Positions 43,495-54,662 of a stretch of 64,000 nt of DNA are shown piece by piece. Within the stretch, counting starts at the first letter, position 1; each line of letters begins with the position of its first letter. The stretch is from Polytrichum commune (taxonomy: Eukaryota; Streptophyta; Polytrichopsida; Polytrichales; Polytrichaceae), in NCBI GenBank assembly GCA_950295325.1, contig OX485805.1, forward strand, positions 25,965,501 to 26,029,500. The letters run 5' to 3'. Position numbers and translations under genes: made by a program. Below the pieces are notes generated by a model. The model was not told where the DNA came from, did not search any database, and saw only the letters and a program-made list of their open reading frames with translations.

Positions 43495-43681
43495 GGTTTA
43501 TACGTGTACTTATCAAACCAATATGTATAAGATTATTCTAGTTGATCTCCATACATGATATTTTGCTAGAAACTTTAAGCAACCAAACCAATTCATCTAC
43601 GTAGTGTTTTTGCACTTTAACCATAAAATTGAATCATTCATATATGGAGATGTGGTTTGCTATTTTTTCTCCTCTGAGAAT
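43495..43681 (-). pseudogene. L1-type LINE reverse-transcriptase fragment
   Basis: The stretch matches 19605-19790 of the larger LINE relic (shared CGTGTACTTATCAAACCAAT, AACCAAACCAAT and GGTTTGCTATTTTTTCTCC). It covers the region just after the YADD motif, where the catalytic codons have changed. Both ends are truncated. Confidence 0.75.
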
Positions 43682-45428
43682 TATTTATTTAAGTCAAGCC
43701 AATTTTAAAGAAGATGAAGTCATCAAACTATTTTCAAAGTTGTCCAAAAAATACACACTCTGCGATAGCCTTTCTGTTGTGCCTATTTTATTCGGTGTCG
43801 TTGAAATAAGTGAAGATGAGTCTGCCTTGCAAAGACGGGGAACTAAAATAAATTGTTTTTCAGAATTGGAAGAAGCTATTGTCTCAACTGAATCGTATTA
43901 TCAAATTTCTATCTTTATAAGATGTGGCAGGATTAATCATAAAGCTGAAAGGTCAATTGGCCGTGACTATTGACTGTAAAGATAGTTGGCGTGATGAGAG
44001 AGGACGCCATGAGCTGGCAATAGAAGGCTATAGTTCTATTTATGTATAACCACGTGGCGGTAGGAGAGAGGCCGTTCTAGCCACCAGGTTGGTGAGTTCC
44101 TTATTGAATAGGCCAAGACCTAAATTTTAGTCTGACTATATGACTAGAATTTCATTTTCTTAAGAATAATAGGAAGGAATCCTCTAACAACCAACTTCAT
44201 TGTTACTTTTTGCTTACATTAAAAAGAGGTAATTAGCCTAAGATAATTACATACCTCAAAGTGTCCTAGGCTTTGGGCAAAAAGGCGGATACGAGATACT
44301 TTATGCAAGACTATTGACTGTGGTTGTGACTATGTTTGTGCACTGCACTTGGTCCAATTAAAATGAACTCAGTGCCATACTATCGCCTGAAAAATTAGAG
44401 TGAGGTGAGTGACTATCACAAATGCATGCACTGACATAGAGAGTTTTTTTAAAGTTTTTATCCCTTACCCATAATTCAATTGTCAATCCCAAATAAAATG
44501 AAATAACCATGTGTTTTCTTTATAAAGCTTATATGAGACACCTAGATGATACATAGATCATCTTTTAGATCTTCTCTGAGTGTTTTCTTGGGTTTGTTTG
44601 TAGCCAAAAACTAGACTATAATACCCACTACTGCCATTGCCACCATTGGTTTCTAGAGACATGGTTGGGCTATCTAATCCTATACTAGCTAGGATGTCAT
44701 TGTAGATGCATCCCTTATTTCTATTACTTGGGTTAAATTGTGTTTTAAGTATTACCTTTGGTGATAAACTTAGTGGTGGAAGAGATGGCTCCATACTTCG
44801 TTGTGGTCGTCTCTTATATAAGTTGCCAAGTAATAAGTTAACTCTTCCTCCAAATCGCTAAGTAGCCAAGTAACAAGTTTCGTCTTCTCTTCTCTTCTAA
44901 GTATCTTAAGTAACCAAGTTGCCAAGTAACAAGTTTCCTCTTGGTAACAACTATCTGTCACCAAAGAAGGCATCTTTGAGTCATTCTGAGAAGGTTACTC
45001 TGAAGGCATCTTTGAGTCATTCTTTCGTAAGAGACTGGACTATATGCTTAGAATTTGTTAGCCATTGTAGGCTCAATAATCAACATAATTGGGGGGGGGG
45101 GGCACATGATCATTTAAGATGAAAGAGTATGTGCACCTTAATATATTAAGATAAATTCATTTGAGCTACAACCTCAATTTGGATTAGATCATCATCTCAT
45201 ACTTACTGTGTATTCAATTTCCTAGAAATAGTGGAGGCACAGCTAAAAGTATTAGTTTAAGGTCCCACTTATTTGATGTGTTCAATTACTTACCATTTAC
45301 AATGTTTTGTTAATAGAAATTTCATGTCAACATTAAAATCATTCTAGTTTAAAACATCAACGAAAGTTGCAAGATTTGAGTAGAAAATTTCGTTGTAGAA
45401 CTAGAAATAGAATCTAGTTTAGCAATCT
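43682..45428. other. no gene recognised
   Basis: Short frames exist (for example 43629-43973 plus and 44558-44794 minus) but show no known domain. A ten-G run occurs at about 45093. Around 44810-45015 the words AGTAACAAGTT and AAGGCATCTTTGAGTCATTC are repeated in tandem. Confidence 0.4.
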
Positions 45429-45870
45429 GATGTACTAGCCGGATGAGGCTTAGGGTGCAGTAGCCGGATGAGGCTTAGGGTAGACACCCGGGGTCCAGGG
45501 TATAGGAGTAATAGAGATACCCTGCCCATTAACCCGGGTACCCCAGAGTTAGAGTAAATACAATAGAACTAACCCTGCCGGGTATCCCGAGGGTATCAGG
45601 GGCCAATAGGAGTCTAAACAGATATTACCCCGGGTATCCCGAGGGTATCAGCCAGGGTAGAACCTGGACAGGTATGGCCAGTTCACACGGACCAATCAGA
45701 TGGTAACACATGGCAGAAATATTATTTTATTATATAAACCATTTCTACCAAAGCCTGGTAGTAGTGACTATTACACCGAAACTCTGTCTATACTAGGCTT
45801 ACCATCTGAATATTATACTCTCACAATAAATTTCTTTGTGGCTGCTATGCGAACCAGGTGCCTTGCATGA
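45429..45870 (+). repeat. LTR-like block abutting the PMI1 fragment
   Basis: The stretch starts TGATGTACTAGCCGG, repeats AGCCGGATGAGGCTTAGGGT twice, and repeats GGGTATCCCGAGGGTATCAG twice. It then has TATATAA (45731-45737) and AATAAA (45825-45830) about 90 bp apart, the order seen in U3-R of a retrotransposon LTR. Its right end runs into the PMI1-like frame. The exact ends and a target duplication were not found, so it may instead be a promoter region. Confidence 0.45.
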
Positions 45871-46755
45871 CCTACTAGGCTTGGAGGAGCTGCAACCATT
45901 AGTGGTGCACAGGAAGGAAACTCATTGTCTCGAGTGACTGATTTGTACCACTCAGACGGAAACATGTTGGACGGTTACTTACTTCTTCATGACCTGGCAC
46001 CCATGGCCTTGGAAAAAATCGAGTCGCTTGCCTTAGAAGGCTTGAGATTGCAAACTGGGGAGGTCGAAGATGAACTACAAATGGAATATGCAGCTTTCAG
46101 CAAAGCATCAGAAGTCGATCTGATGTCCCGAGCTATATCTTTTAATTCGTGTGCAGTGGATTCAGTCAACAACAAAAATCGTCACAACCACTTTCCTCTT
46201 TTAGCTACTGGTACGACTTCAATTTGTAACACGGATTTGGTCGTTTATGAGAAACAACAGATGATGAGGGACAAGGAGAAGTTGTTGTCCACATTCTCAG
46301 TTGATGCAACGAGGGGTTTCACAACAGGTGACGCGGTGACTCTCACCATGTTGGTGCAGCTGAGGGATCCTCTACAAAACAATAAAGCGGTTGGGGCCCC
46401 TATGATGGCCATCATTCAAGCTGAAAGGGTTATGGTCCCGGCAACACAAAATTTGAGTCTTCATTTCAAAATTGTTGACATCACTGTGTCGGGGTTGAAT
46501 TCAAGTTGCAGCACGCAAAGTGTGGGTAAGGCTCATTTGTCGCCAAAACTCAGGTTGAATTTGGGAGCGAAAAACAAATCATTGTGGAGTTTTTCTGCAT
46601 ATTGTTGTCGCAGGTCAAACGCGGTGTCAGATTGTTGGCAAGACATACTCAAGGTGAATCACCATGTGCGAAACCTGTATATTGTTTCCCAAACTCTACA
46701 TCGTGTACGAAGTGATACTATTGAGCCACAACAAGAACCGCACAATTTGGGTTGA
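45871..46755 (+). pseudogene. PMI1-like C-terminal fragment
   Basis: In Arabidopsis PMI1 acts in light-driven chloroplast movement and actin-based positioning. The frame is open from 45873 to the stop at 46755; I number from TTG 45925 because there is no convincing ATG start. Residues 27-41 read MALEKIESLALEGLR, 147-160 RDPLQNNKAVGAPM, 163-172 IIQAERVMVP, 181-190 FKIVDITVSG. About 217-260 keeps the LysM-like end of the family (KSLWSF, then VNHHVRNLYIV). Full-length members are about 800-1100 aa with an N-terminal C2-type (NT-C2) domain; only about the last 275 are here. The upstream side is the LTR-like block, so the rest was lost or displaced. A GTAAG/CAG pair (46526/46613) could be read as an intron, but the uninterrupted frame matches the family better. 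Confidence 0.7.
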
Positions 46756-48009
46756 TGGTTGGTTTGGCTCAGTGAATTGTGTGATCAATTGGGCCTCAAA
46801 CATCAATTGGAACGTATTTATAGGAATGAGAGAGTTAATTAGCTAGGATGAAACTCCCGAGGTTTTTGGAAATGGTGCTCTGTACATACGGATTTCTGTA
46901 TTTTTAGCATTGAGCATAATTTTCCTGCAGGGTTGTTCATCAAGATCATGTTCAAAGGTCCAGAGTTTCGACTTGGGTCATGCTTGGAGTAATTATCAGG
47001 ATGAGTTACTCTACACTTGATGTGTACCATTCAAATTTTTTTAGAATTGATTCCTGGATCGGTCACCAGAGAATGTACTTTCTCCACCAGAAGAAATTGT
47101 AATGTTCTTTGAAGTGCATACGTATGAGGTGTCTATTTGCTGGCTTTGTCTGTAGGACAAAGACTATGCATCAACTTCTCTGTTTCAAGAGTAAATTTCC
47201 TAACTACTATGCGTTCACACTTGGACGTTACTTGTTCTTGCTATTTTTGGTCCAGTTTATTTGATGTGGATGTTACCCATAGTTATATACATCTAGTTAA
47301 CCGTAGTTGCTCCCTAAGATGTATTGAAAAAAAATATGGCTAACTATAGTTATTTTGACATATGTTAATTAATTATTTTAAAAAATTTGGGTCATAAATG
47401 AGATGCTTTAGTCTTTGATCTGCATTTGAGAAGAAGGTGCACAAAATCCAAGAATGGTTTGGTTATAGGTATAGTAAATTGCCATGGACTGGCATAAGCA
47501 AAGTGGACAGCTACAGTTGTAGTCTTTCACAAAAGGACAGAGCCTCACGATTCTACCATTTTCTTGTATTTATACTTGTAGAAATTTTATTTTCCAGTAA
47601 AAGCTTATTTCTGTATGTAACTCCAAGTTACATTACATATCCCCTTCAAATTCCAGATTCCATCAAGATGGGACCTGAAATTTCTTCACTTAATGCATCC
47701 CGCATAGTGCAAATAATAACAGCTTGATGATAGATAGATAAGTTTTATAGTAGGATCTTGGGACAAAATTTGAGTGATTGTTTGAAATCTCAGTATGTTT
47801 TGGTGACCGGTATGACAGACAGAAGCACAAGAAATCTCAGTACATGGATTTTATTTCTACAGATGGAATGAAATGAAATAATTTTTCTTTTAAAGTCTGG
47901 AAAGCCAAAAGGCTTATGGAACTAAAAGTACACCAAGGTGGTATCAAAAGGCTAATTTCCTAGAGTAGCGGAATGTAGTAGCCTCCTAGAGATAAAGGCT
48001 AATATTAAT
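46756..48009. other. no gene recognised
   Basis: AT-rich sequence following the PMI1-like fragment. Frames such as 47137-47343 and 47437-47727 show no known domain. It may hold the old 3' flank of that gene, but no clear signal was found. Confidence 0.4.
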
Positions 48010-48730
48010 TTGATGGTCCAATTGGAAGAGAGAATGTTTCAAATCTCCTCCCTAGATCCTACACCATTGTGGAAGTTGGAAGCACCAAACCTTGAATGGT
48101 GGATTTCCGTTCCCAATATTTGTCTGCATCTATTGCTTCTTTTTGTAAGGTGGTCATTAGAGCTTTCATACCTACAATTCATCACCTTTTACTTGATGTC
48201 TGAAAATAACCATGTGAGTATAAATCAATTCCAAGGTGCTTATGTTCATGGCTTATCTCAATTTTGGTCCTTGGGTAAAGTGCTTCTTGGTTTAATTTCA
48301 TTTTCTTTCGACCAAAGATCACGAGTTTAGTCTTACATAAATTGACATGAAAACTAGAGAAAACACAAAACCCATATAGCTTGTAGGGAGTCTTTTTTAG
48401 ACTGCTCCTAATTTGGAGAGCAAAAACAACATCAATACAAGGAGAATTGCAACCAATGTCTTAATTAAACACAAAGCCCCCATTGATTTCATCCAATATA
48501 TCTCAAGTTTATCAATGTACATGATAATGTGGGAGAAAATAGACATCCTCATTTTACACCAACATCAAACATGACTTCACCATGTGTCACCATTAATTAG
48601 TGCTTTTAGACAAACTGTGTTATATATGTCTTTCACAACTTGTTGTAAATGAAGTGGTATGCCTAAGCATAAGAAGCGCTCCCAAAGCTTGTGACATCGA
48701 ACCATGTTTTGAAATCAACCAAATAAGAAT
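48010..48730 (-). pseudogene. second LINE lineage, reverse-transcriptase relic
   Basis: The minus strand, with frame changes, gives VDFKTWFDVTSFGS (for the usual VDFKKAFD), HFIYNKL, LMVTHGEVMFDVGVK, then GCLFSPTLSC and LCLIKTLVAILL, followed by a damaged YADD region and LLSKLGA. The motif style (GVKQGCPLSP, then ILLYADDVVLLSKS in intact members) differs from the L1-type LINE at 18594-21960, so it is a separate lineage, perhaps RTE- or CR1-like. It has many stops and no endonuclease part. No tail or target duplication was recognised. Confidence 0.65.
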
Positions 48731-51700
48731 AGACAAAATAGAAGGAAAGATACATATACTTTCTCTCTAAATACTATAAACAGTGAACTTGTATGCATTC
48801 AAGAGTATTCAATTTCAGTGCTTTGATGAGTTTGGGTCAACAAAACAACAAAGCAGCAACTCACAATGCCTCCTTGAAATAGTAAGTAAATCCAAATAAT
48901 TAAGTTACCCTAGTACCTCTTAAGTACCACACTAGTTTGGTTGTTTAGAACCTAGAGACTCTTTATTAGATAAAAATGATCCCTTGCAGTTTATGATAAG
49001 TGATGCGTTCACGAGTTGCACACCATGTAAGGGACTTGTTATAGCAATTACTTCCTAAATGGCTACACTTGTCTACAAAATTTACAACTCCCATAGGAAC
49101 ACACAATTCCACTTAGTAATTCCTCACGGGTAGATCACTCCATTGTCAAGTTGAACACCACGTGCGACCAAAAAAAATCTTCTTTTGGTAAGTTGCACCA
49201 CCAAAATGGGTCAAAATTTTATCAAATGTTTTTCATGAGTAGATATACACAGTACCTATGACATAGTCAAAAGTGGTAACTAAATTTGATGATTTGTTTT
49301 TTTCATAAAACATACCATTTCTAACTAGAATGACATAGAATTGAACTAAAACAATTACTAAAAAAAAAGATGACTAAAAATTTCAAAAAAGTATAAAAAA
49401 GATACTATCAATGATTATGTATATGTAGAAAAAATATCATAAATTTTAAAATTATATATGGCATGTAATATAGGGGTAGCAAACTTTGTCTGCGCGTAGT
49501 GTCAACTTGACAATGAAGTGACCTCCCCGTGTAATTCCTCTTAATATCTCAATCTCCCTTATAAATAAACCCCCTTCTCATATCAATGACATTTGATAAC
49601 CGCTACTATTACGACATACAATCTATTTTTAGCACAGTCACAATAATTATAGTCTCTGCTATAACCGGATAAAAATCTATTTATGGTACAGCCACTCAAT
49701 AGATTGGTGTAGTCAATATATCACAGTTCAAGTTATAAATAGAACACTGTCTATTTTTAGTGCGCCTCTTAATTCTATTGAAGTTCAGCTATAACATCCA
49801 TAATCTATTTTTAGAGCTGAATGAATGCTATATCAACCTTGGTAATATATTCATGTACTTTATTTTTATCACATTGAATATTATATCATAACACCTTTTA
49901 TAGTCATATCAATTGTTGTATGTAAATTCCTTAGGCAATCAATCATTCTTATGAAACATAGATGATGTAGGTTCAAGAATCATCATAATAAGAATGATAG
50001 CGGAATGAAATAGATATGCGTGTAGATATGCAAAGAACAAATTTGATTTGATTTATGTTAAGATCTTGGTATCTCTTAAACTCATAGCAACATTGATTTA
50101 GGAAGTTACACGCATTCAATTATCAACATCCTTGCATGCAACCTCGTACATTCTCCTTCTGATATTCTCTCTCACACGTATGAGTGTTGAGTTTTCATGA
50201 GTCTTTCTTGATAACCACTCCAAGTATAACTTTGCAATACAACTACTCTCACCTCATGTGAACTTTTATGATCTCTCAACACTTACACAATTGCCTTTCA
50301 TTACTACAATTTCCTCATCACATGTATGACTCTATAAGTCACTCCTTTCATAATTGCCTTTCAACTTTTATAATTATCTCAATCCCACTAAACTTCAAAC
50401 TCATATGGCTATCTCACATCATGTGAATTACCATGCATGATGACACTCATTAACTCTCTCAAACATAATGAACTTCATGATGTCTATGCTATCAATTACT
50501 TTGCCTCTACCTTGAATAACTAAGAAGAAGGTTTGAACTTGAAACTCTTGTATTCCAAAATGGTAAAGACACAAAGGACCTAGCTCTCATGTAGCCTATC
50601 GCCGTGAATAAGGTGTGCTAACTCTATAAATAACTCTATAAATAACAGGAGGTGGTGTCTAACATGTACCATCCTCCTAGATGCTTACATCTTTTATTTC
50701 TCTAAAAAAGACGAGGAAATGTTCGTGATAATCCTCATGAAGAGACCAATTTCCTAAGTCAACCTTTTAAACCTTATGTGATAGAAATCTCCTAGCATTT
50801 AACTAACACTATTTAGGTACGAGGAAGTTTTATGAAAATTGCCAAGAACTTGTTTCTTGGCTTTTACTTTCCCCCACCTCATATTACCTTTACCTAGGTG
50901 GCCTAGGAATTATCTAAGTGGCCCGAGGAGCTCACCAATCCTAGATGGCTTCACTAATAGCAGTGACTAACTTAATCTAAGGACCTACTAATTGACGGGC
51001 CAATTACTATACATGGAAGCCAGCATAATCGGTACTAAGACTAGAGGCCCGGGGAAAGCTGGATACTGAGGACCCGAGGGCCATAGGCAAATTTATAATA
51101 TAGATCAGCCACCATATCCGCATATCAAAGGAGCCGGGTATTCCAAGGGTATGCCCAAGTAATACCAACCAATAGGTTCGCTATTCCTAAATAGGACTAG
51201 TTTCGCTAATCCTATTTGGCTTCCTTTTTGTCTCCTTGTACTAGACTCTCTTTTCTTTTCTAGTTGCTTGCCGCCTCTTCATGTTGGTTTTGCTTCTCCT
51301 TTGTTGGTTTTGTTGGCCACGTTTGCCCTTACATTTTGGTATTGGCTAGTTTCTCGGTTTTCCTCTTGCTATGGTGTTGGTGCTAACAAACTACTTTGAT
51401 AAGCATACATATTCCTTGTTGAAAGTTCAATCAACTTACTATGATGTAAAACATAACACTAAATTCATAGTTATAATATTGAATGCTATGTTTAGGGAGG
51501 CAATAGATTTGTGATGAAAGAAAATCCCACCCACCCACCCTTGCTTCATTTTGATGAAGAATAAAAAGGAAAAGGCCTTTGAAAAGAGGAAGATCAAGCT
51601 TTGAGTTTGAAAAGCTTTGAAAAATGACAACTCTCTACTTACTTACAACGCTCTATGTCCTTCTCCTTGCAATAAGGTCAACCTCTCACATGCATCTTAA

Positions 51701-52910
51701 TTCCTTTTGCATTCCCTAAAGCTCTTGGCTATATTCCATCTCAAGTTCCATTATCAACTCAATTTCTTATTGATGGTCAACTCTCTCTTTCAATTGTTGT
51801 TCGATACTGCTTTGTCAATTCCACACATTCCTCTTCAATGTTATTAATTCTTGTATAATTAATATTTTGGGTAATATACCAATGCTCTAGACCATGACCC
51901 TTCAAGACTCATTGGCTATGGACCTTTCTAAGTCTCTCTCTCTCTCTCTCTCAAGTTTCTACTTGTCAGGGCTATAGTAAAAAGGTGTCCTTGAAGACCT
52001 TCTATCAATATAAACTGTGGTACTTCGACTCTAATTCCACCATGTTTCTCTCACAATAAAGATTATAGCCTCTTTTCAACTCTAGTTCACCCAAGATATC
52101 TTTTCACATTCAATTCACTCCTCTCACTGCATTTTAGACTTACTTCACCTCTTTCATTCACATCGTGCTCTCTCCGTTCACTGGACTCTCAAATATCTAT
52201 GACATTGTTCTATGTATTTTGTTTTCTATGCTCATTAATTTCGCTACCAAGCCATAACATATATTTGACAAAGTACTCAATTTGCCATTCCACTCATGCA
52301 AATCACAACAATTGCGCATTGAATTCAACATCACTCCTTCTTACCAAAGTTTATCAATTATATTCCTATGTCTTTGTGTTCTTTCCCCTATCAGAGGCGG
52401 TTAAGTCACTTGTTTTCACTTCTATCTACTCTGAAGGACTTTGCTTAACTCTTGGCTCCCTTACCTATAGCATGCAGTTATCGCCTTAGCAGAAGTAACA
52501 ATAAGTGTTGTCTTTTCCAAGTGAAAGTCTTCTTATCCCCGAAGATGCTTCAAGTAGTTGTAACCTCCATGACTACCTTTTCATGACTATAGCCTAACTC
52601 ACTCATCCTAGGCTGTCTTTCATCTAATATTTCATCTACGAGGTATTTTCTAACTTACTAGAAGGCTATGGCCAAAAAATTAATATTATAGGGACTATGG
52701 CGTTACACGATGTTCTCACGTTGTAAATAATGATCATTAGTTAAAAGCACTTAACTCACCCCAAAGGCAATGAGGGAGAGCTAGTTGACTATATGCTTCA
52801 GAATTGGTCCAGGGGAGCTTCAACTCTTGGTTCCTACAAGTATAAGGCTCAAAGTTGGGTGGATCATGCCTATTTTGTCCTTTATATTTTAAACATGTTA
52901 CATTGGTATC
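48731..52910. other. no gene recognised; AT-rich, low-complexity patches
   Basis: No domain or element ends were found across this stretch. Notable patches are a CCGGG-rich zone at about 51040-51160 with GCCGGGTATTCCAAGGGTAT, close to the repeated word in the LTR-like block at 45429-45870, and a (TC)n run at about 51936-51954. The rest is AT-rich with short random frames. Confidence 0.4.
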
Positions 52911-54284
52911 AAAACTTCACCCAATAAACACCAAACTGCAACCAATTAACACCAAACTACACCCAATATACACTAAAATGCACCCAATAGGCAATACATT
53001 GCAAAGTGCATCATTCCCATACCCAAACATGAACCGAATGCCACCCAATAGCAACCCTAAGGCACCCAATACAACTAGAATGGCAACCCATTTAAACTAG
53101 ACGACACCCCATACTAACCATTGTTGCACCCCATGCAAACCCGAACTACAACCTGACCAACCGGAGGGCACCCCATACCTCCCTAAACCCAACGCATGCC
53201 ACCTACAATGGTAAAATGGGCAAAGGGTATGCCTCACCATAACAAATTTGATTTTAACCCTATATAATACCCAATGGGTATGAAACATCAATATTGGGAA
53301 CACCACCCGACTTTCCACTAGGCAATCAAGATTGCACCAACTAATTGCTACCACCGGATACCGGTGACCGAATGCACTGTGATTCTTGCAACCCTGTAGG
53401 TTTGATTTGGACAAGTTTTCTTCTTGTGACTTTGCCTGTATCTCTCATGTAAGGCTTTAGCTTCCTAGTGGTACTTCCCAAATTCCCATAGTGGCATAGA
53501 ACATCAAATGTTCCAACGAATAATTATTTTAAAAATTCCTATGGCCTCTAATATGCTTTAATGGCAAAGTTTTGAAATTTACCTCAAAACCAAAACCATG
53601 TCCATAACAATACGTTGGTGAGCTATCTTCAATTGCCATGCCTTCAGATTCAGTTTGAAGCACTAGGATTCCAACATAAGGAGGCTCTAATCTTGAATCT
53701 ATTGCAGGGCCCATAAACACAACTCATCAACTGAGCAATTTCATGTCTACTAATTAAGGTTGCAATTGAATAGAAACCTTAAAATAGCACATATCTTTCT
53801 CCATTCACATAGTATTACCAATTTTTGGGAATATTTTTTGACTAGCTCATTGAATCTCCTAGGATATGAAACACGAGATTAATATGAGATGTCTAGCAAA
53901 TCCATCCAAAATGCAGCCGTAGCCGAATTCCTCATAATTTTTGGAGATCACATCAACATCTCTATCAATAACAAAGCAAATATTTTCGAGCTCAATAAAT
54001 GGTCATACAAGTGCCCCCAATTATGTTGACGATTCAAACTAGAATGGTTAACATATTTTGAGGATGCATTCCAATTTATTTCAAACAAATATTTCTTGGT
54101 ATCCATTCTTGGAACCACACCCAACCACACACCACTCAAATATAGGTGTCCAATCAACACAACTAACCGAATTAGGCACGTCTGTCTTATGGGGTCACTC
54201 TTGTACCTACTACCTAGTACATGGACTAATTCAAGTTCCTTGTAGAACGCCCAATTCTATCTGCCCGATAAACCTGTTGCAAAC

Positions 54285-54662
54285 ATGAAGCTGGCTTCAA
54301 AGAATCCCGTTGTGGTTGTTTCAACCTGACCAGGTAATCCTTGTTCTGTGGGAAGAATTAGAGCGGTGATCATCCAATGTAGATTCCCTGCTTATCGAAA
54401 CTCACAGGCTTGTCGAAACCATAAGTCAAAGGATCCCGTTGTCGTTGTGTCAGCCCAATCTCGCAATCCTTGTCTACGGGAAGAATTGGACCGATGACCA
54501 TGCAATGTAGATTCACTGCTTATCGAGCCTCACAGGCTTGTCGAAACCATACATGAAGCTCGGTTTGCATGCTGGCAAAAACGGCATCAATGCTTCGCCA
54601 CCCAGGAACTGGAGAGAGACACGCATCTTGGGCCTAATTTGAGTTCCTTGTGAACGCCCAAT
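54285..54662 (-). pseudogene. two partial 3'-end copies of the lectin receptor kinase
   Basis: 54290-54430 and 54430-54650 each repeat the last part of the neighbouring gene (ATCCCGTTGTSGTTGT, GGGAAGAATTRGA, GTAGATTCMCTGCTTATCGA, GGCTTGTCGAAACCATA). They are separated and followed by the spacer seen downstream of copy 1. They contain only the end of the coding region and are broken. Unit 1 has only one such copy. Confidence 0.8.

Noticed and set aside
46526-46613. An 88-bp intron in the PMI1-like frame
   Set aside because: Splicing would end the protein after 13 more codons, whereas the unspliced frame keeps the LysM-like end of the family.
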